A stretch of DNA of 46,136 bases from a virus, in the IMG/VR virus record IMGVR_UViG_3300030333_006861, positions 1 to 46,136 of that record. One strand, given 5' to 3'. Below, in pieces: positions 42,845-46,136 of this stretch. Position numbers and translations under genes: made by a program. Position 1 is the first letter of the stretch. Each line of letters starts with the position of its first letter. The notes under the pieces were generated by a model. The model saw nothing but the letters and a program-made list of their open reading frames with translations. It made no database searches and had not been told where the DNA came from.

Positions 42845-45800
42845 ATGAGCATTCAAAAACTATTTGGTTTAGAAAAAAATACTAAAACTATATCTTCTGT
42901 AACAATGGAACAACTGGGTCAAGATGCAGAATCTGACTTATACGTTGGCGCAAAAACTGAAGACATTGCTCGATACCGCCCACCAGTCGATTATTTAGTT
43001 CCAGAAGACTTTGTTAGTTACGGGTCTGCAGAAAAATATTATACCAAGTCGTTTGATTACATAAGAAAAACATATCCTTATGATGGATCTTTATATCAAA
43101 AGCAAGCTTGGGAAAATAGTGCATCTAACTTGGATGTATATCTTCTGGAGAATAAATACCCTAAAACTACAGGTTATGCTGTTTTCAGCCCCGGTACGTG
43201 GGGGTCTGTCGACATGGAAACTACCCATTACGGTCTTTCCGATGACGTAGAATATATATCTGTAAATAGCGGTCCACGCGGCGACGAAACTATGACTGGA
43301 TCCATTTCTAGTCTATACTCCGACAATGCTCTTAACGTCTATGACATCGAGAAAGACAGAGAAGACAATCTTAAGTTTGATTTAGAAGGATCGGGTGTTA
43401 CGATAGAGTTTTGGCTAAAGAAGGACCAATATGCAACAGGAAAGACAGGTCGCGAGGTTATATTTGACTTGTGGAACGGGGCACCATCAGCCTCCGCGTC
43501 TGATCCTGATGATAGGAATGACCAATATGGTCGACTCCGAATTGAGTTAACTGGCTCATCTTCTGATTATGCAGGTACATTTTTGTTCACAGCTTTATCC
43601 GGAGGCTCCGGTGTGCAATATGCTGAAATCGGAGCAGCAGTTACGCAAGCTTCTGTATCTACAAATACTTGGAATCATTATGCTTTGACGTTAAAAAATA
43701 GTGGCTCGAATATTAAAGCATCTCTGTATAAAAACGGAGACTTTGTTGAAACGGTAACAACTGGATCGAATATCAATAGGGTATATCCCAGCACCGGATC
43801 AATCGCCAACATTGGAGCTTTGCGCCACTCCGTCTCAGGAGCAACCGCAGGATATGGCGGGATAGGCTATGGAAAACTTTCTGGATCTATAGATGAATTT
43901 AGATTTTGGAAAAAAGAAAGAACAGGTCTTCAAATTAGTAGATTTTGGTTTAATCAAGTAGGTGGCGGAACAAATACAGATGACAATACAACAGATCTAG
44001 GTTTATATTATAAGTTCAATGAAGGAATCACGGGAACTAGCTCAGTTGATCAAGTTGTGTTAGATTATTCAGGCCGCCTTTCTAACGGTACTTGGACGGG
44101 ATATGATTCTGGCGCTAGAAGTACTGATTCTGCAATAGAAAGTTATTCATCTAATTTTAAAGAAAGCAAGGATCCTATTATTTATAAAGAGCATCCAGAT
44201 TATTCAGAGGCTTACACGGAGATGCAAAACTCCGGAAGCGCATATGATGTTGTAAACTCTAAGTCTTTATACCATCATTTTCCTAATTGGATAATTTCTG
44301 AAGATGAAGCAGGATCAGAAACACTAAAAAATATAACTCAAATTATGTCGAGTTATCTAGATGAATTATCATTGCAAATAAAGTTCCTTCCTAGGTTGAA
44401 TGATAACTTTTTTCTTTCCGGAAGTACTTCGAAGCCAGTTGCTTTTACTCAAAGAAAACTAATCTCTCGTGGTTTTATGACTCAAGATTTGTTTTCTAAA
44501 GCAACCATCACAGAAGCCTTAATGGATAACGACGGAGCAAGGAGTTATGAAAGCCAGATAGATACAATTAGAAATTTCATATATGATAACATTTATAACA
44601 ACTTAATTGCAATATATAAGTCTAAAGGTACCGAAAAATCATTTAGACAACTTTTGCATTGCTTCGGTATCGATCAAGATATTTTTAAGATTAATCTTTA
44701 TACAACTAATGATGAATATGAATTTAGAGATAATATTAAAACAGTATCTAACCGAACGAAATTATTAAACTTTAGTCCATATGCTTCTCCAACTGCAAGT
44801 TATGGATATAATGGTTCAGTATATCAAATGACTTCTTCTGATGCGAATACTGTATCATATTTAACAGGAAACTCTAACATAAATGTACCAATGACTTTTG
44901 AAGGAGAATTTTATTTCCCTAGACCAGACGACGGTCGAAGTTCTCCGTATAGAATATTTAATTCAATGACAGCTTCTTTGTATGGAATACACACAGCAAA
45001 GACTGCAGCCGGCGCCGCCGAAGAATATGATACCACTTGGCATACATCAGATGTCGCAAATTTTTCAGTTTATGCAGTTCGAAGAAGTTCTAAATCTCGC
45101 AAGTGCATGTTCATGCTTACTAGTTCTGATTCAAGTGGGATCCCGCTTTTAACAAGTAGTTATTATGATAATGTATATGACAATAACCAGTGGAACTTCG
45201 CCGTCAAAGTTCGCCCGTTATCTCCATTCGCGAATAGAATTGAGGGATCAGAAGGAATATACTTAAATTCAGCCACAGCAACAATGTTGGTTATATCTGA
45301 AAACCCAGCGCAATATCGAGATATGAAATTTACTCTTATCTCCACGGATGGCACAACCAAAACATACCATCTTCATGATGCTACTCATGATTCATATGAA
45401 ACAGGAGATACAAGTCCCGATGGTAGTTCGGTTTTTGTCGATATTAAAGGGCTTAGTACTAGAGCAACAATTGCAGCACAGATAAAGGATGCAATAGAGG
45501 ATTCTAATGGTCATAATGGAAAATTAACCATTGCGTTATCTACTACCACTAGTGCGAATGATACTATTACTATTACTCAGGCAGTCGCCGGGGATGCAGG
45601 AAACACATCGATTGCAGCCATAACAAATGGAAATGCATCATATCTTACTATTAATGGCGCAGCGACTGCAACTGCTTTTAGCGGCGGCACGTCAAAAGAA
45701 TACGTTGTAGAATTTTATGGAGTTAGTACTGTAGGCAATACTATTCTTCACGAATTTAGCGTTAGTTCTTCGATGAGTTATACGAAGGCTGTCAACTTTA

Positions 45801-46136
45801 TGACAAGCTCAAAGAGGCTTTATGTTGGTTCTCACTATACTAATTTTACGGCATCGACACCGATTTATCAAACAGATGTCCGCGCCTTGTCGAATAGAAT
45901 CTGGCTAGATAATTTGACGAATGAAGAAATAAAACAACATGCATATGATATTGATAATTATGGAAGATATGAACCAACAAGAAATGCATATTTAACAATC
46001 ACTGGCGCCCTGGGAGACATTAATATTCCTCGTTCCGAAACTTTAGCTTTGAATTGGGATTATTCATCGTTAGCTATTTCTGATGCAAATGGGTCTTTTG
46101 AAGTACCAGATGTATCCTCTGGCTCTTCCGATTTAA
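42845..46136 (+). CDS. LamG-containing baseplate/tail protein, 3' end missing
   Basis: An open frame from ATG 42845 runs 1097 codons to the window end without a stop. Residues ~175-360 look like a LamG/concanavalin jelly roll (GVTIEFWLKKDQ ... WNHYALTLKNSGSNI ... GSIDEFRFWKKERT). Residues ~480-640 resemble a tail wedge segment seen in marine phages (NLIAIYKSKGTEKSFRQLL, CFGIDQDIFKIN). A second LamG-like region begins near 770 and is interrupted at ~808-948 by a Thr/Ala-rich beta domain ending FSGGT, then resumes (YVVEFYGVS ... SKRLYVGSHYTNF ... LDNLTNEEIKQHAY). Context and glycan-binding folds suggest a large baseplate protein contacting the host surface. Confidence 0.78.
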   Translation, partial: MSIQKLFGLEKNTKTISSVTMEQLGQDAESDLYVGAKTEDIARYRPPVDYLVPEDFVSYGSAEKYYTKSFDYIRKTYPYDGSLYQKQAWENSASNLDVYLLENKYPKTTGYAVFSPGTWGSVDMETTHYGLSDDVEYISVNSGPRGDETMTGSISSLYSDNALNVYDIEKDREDNLKFDLEGSGVTIEFWLKKDQYATGKTGREVIFDLWNGAPSASASDPDDRNDQYGRLRIELTGSSSDYAGTFLFTALSGGSGVQYAEIGAAVTQASVSTNTWNHYALTLKNSGSNIKASLYKNGDFVETVTTGSNINRVYPSTGSIANIGALRHSVSGATAGYGGIGYGKLSGSIDEFRFWKKERTGLQISRFWFNQVGGGTNTDDNTTDLGLYYKFNEGITGTSSVDQVVLDYSGRLSNGTWTGYDSGARSTDSAIESYSSNFKESKDPIIYKEHPDYSEAYTEMQNSGSAYDVVNSKSLYHHFPNWIISEDEAGSETLKNITQIMSSYLDELSLQIKFLPRLNDNFFLSGSTSKPVAFTQRKLISRGFMTQDLFSKATITEALMDNDGARSYESQIDTIRNFIYDNIYNNLIAIYKSKGTEKSFRQLLHCFGIDQDIFKINLYTTNDEYEFRDNIKTVSNRTKLLNFSPYASPTASYGYNGSVYQMTSSDANTVSYLTGNSNINVPMTFEGEFYFPRPDDGRSSPYRIFNSMTASLYGIHTAKTAAGAAEEYDTTWHTSDVANFSVYAVRRSSKSRKCMFMLTSSDSSGIPLLTSSYYDNVYDNNQWNFAVKVRPLSPFANRIEGSEGIYLNSATATMLVISENPAQYRDMKFTLISTDGTTKTYHLHDATHDSYETGDTSPDGSSVFVDIKGLSTRATIAAQIKDAIEDSNGHNGKLTIALSTTTSANDTITITQAVAGDAGNTSIAAITNGNASYLTINGAATATAFSGGTSKEYVVEFYGVSTVGNTILHEFSVSSSMSYTKAVNFMTSSKRLYVGSHYTNFTASTPIYQTDVRALSNRIWLDNLTNEEIKQHAYDIDNYGRYEPTRNAYLTITGALGDINIPRSETLALNWDYSSLAISDANGSFEVPDVSSGSSDL

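Overview
The window reads as part of the genome of a tailed, contractile (T4-like) bacteriophage, probably marine. It is AT-rich (upper-30s % GC by eye) and densely packed. Nearly all genes lie on the plus strand with overlaps or gaps of a few bases. The only minus-strand gene is a lipoprotein protease at 379-1260. No stretch over 300 bases lacks a gene; the longest gaps are 1261-1384 and 11828-11908. I saw no tRNA, rRNA, CRISPR array, insertion sequence or integrase.

Layout. (1) 1-4867, accessory and nucleic-acid genes: the 3' end of a ClpP-like protease, a trypsin-like lipoprotein on the opposite strand, a PIN-PhoH ATPase, an acidic protein behind a good sigma70-type promoter, an HExxH metallopeptidase, a small hypothetical, and a Cas4/RecB-type PD-(D/E)XK nuclease with four candidate Fe-S cysteines. 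(2) 4877-19472, a ~14.6 kb glycan island: several glycosyltransferases (GT4, a GT4-GT2 fusion, GT-A type, exostosin-like, GT11), two DegT/DnrJ-family PLP proteins, a degenerate sugar dehydratase/epimerase, a B12-binding radical SAM protein, a methyltransferase-like protein, a 2OG-Fe(II) oxygenase, a GDP-fucose-synthase-type epimerase/reductase, GDP-mannose 4,6-dehydratase and a cupin. (3) 19459-21083: an FmdB-type zinc ribbon, a two-helix membrane protein, a gp55-like late sigma factor, and a small helical protein that might be a small terminase. (4) 21087-46136, virion baseplate: two paralogous hub/lysin proteins, a spike-like protein, a 3877-residue giant protein, gp25-like and gp6/baseplate-J-like wedge proteins, a DNRLRE-like protein, and a LamG-containing protein cut off by the window end.

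How the parts fit. The island can build an unusual deoxysugar from host GDP-mannose. Gmd makes GDP-4-keto-6-deoxymannose. One DegT-family protein has His in place of the PLP lysine, the hallmark of ColD-type 3-dehydratases. The Fcl/ColC-type enzyme would finish GDP-L-colitose (or GDP-L-fucose if ColD is bypassed), and the GT11 enzyme could transfer it. The product probably decorates host surface polysaccharide or the virion. The late sigma factor probably drives the baseplate block. The two hub paralogs share an N-terminal region and an SGNH esterase-like domain but carry different wall-cutting C-termini (transglycosylase-like and M15-peptidase-like). The giant protein carries SH3-like and peptidoglycan-binding-like modules, so the baseplate looks heavily equipped to engage the cell wall.

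All assignments come from reading motifs and gene order; no database search was run.
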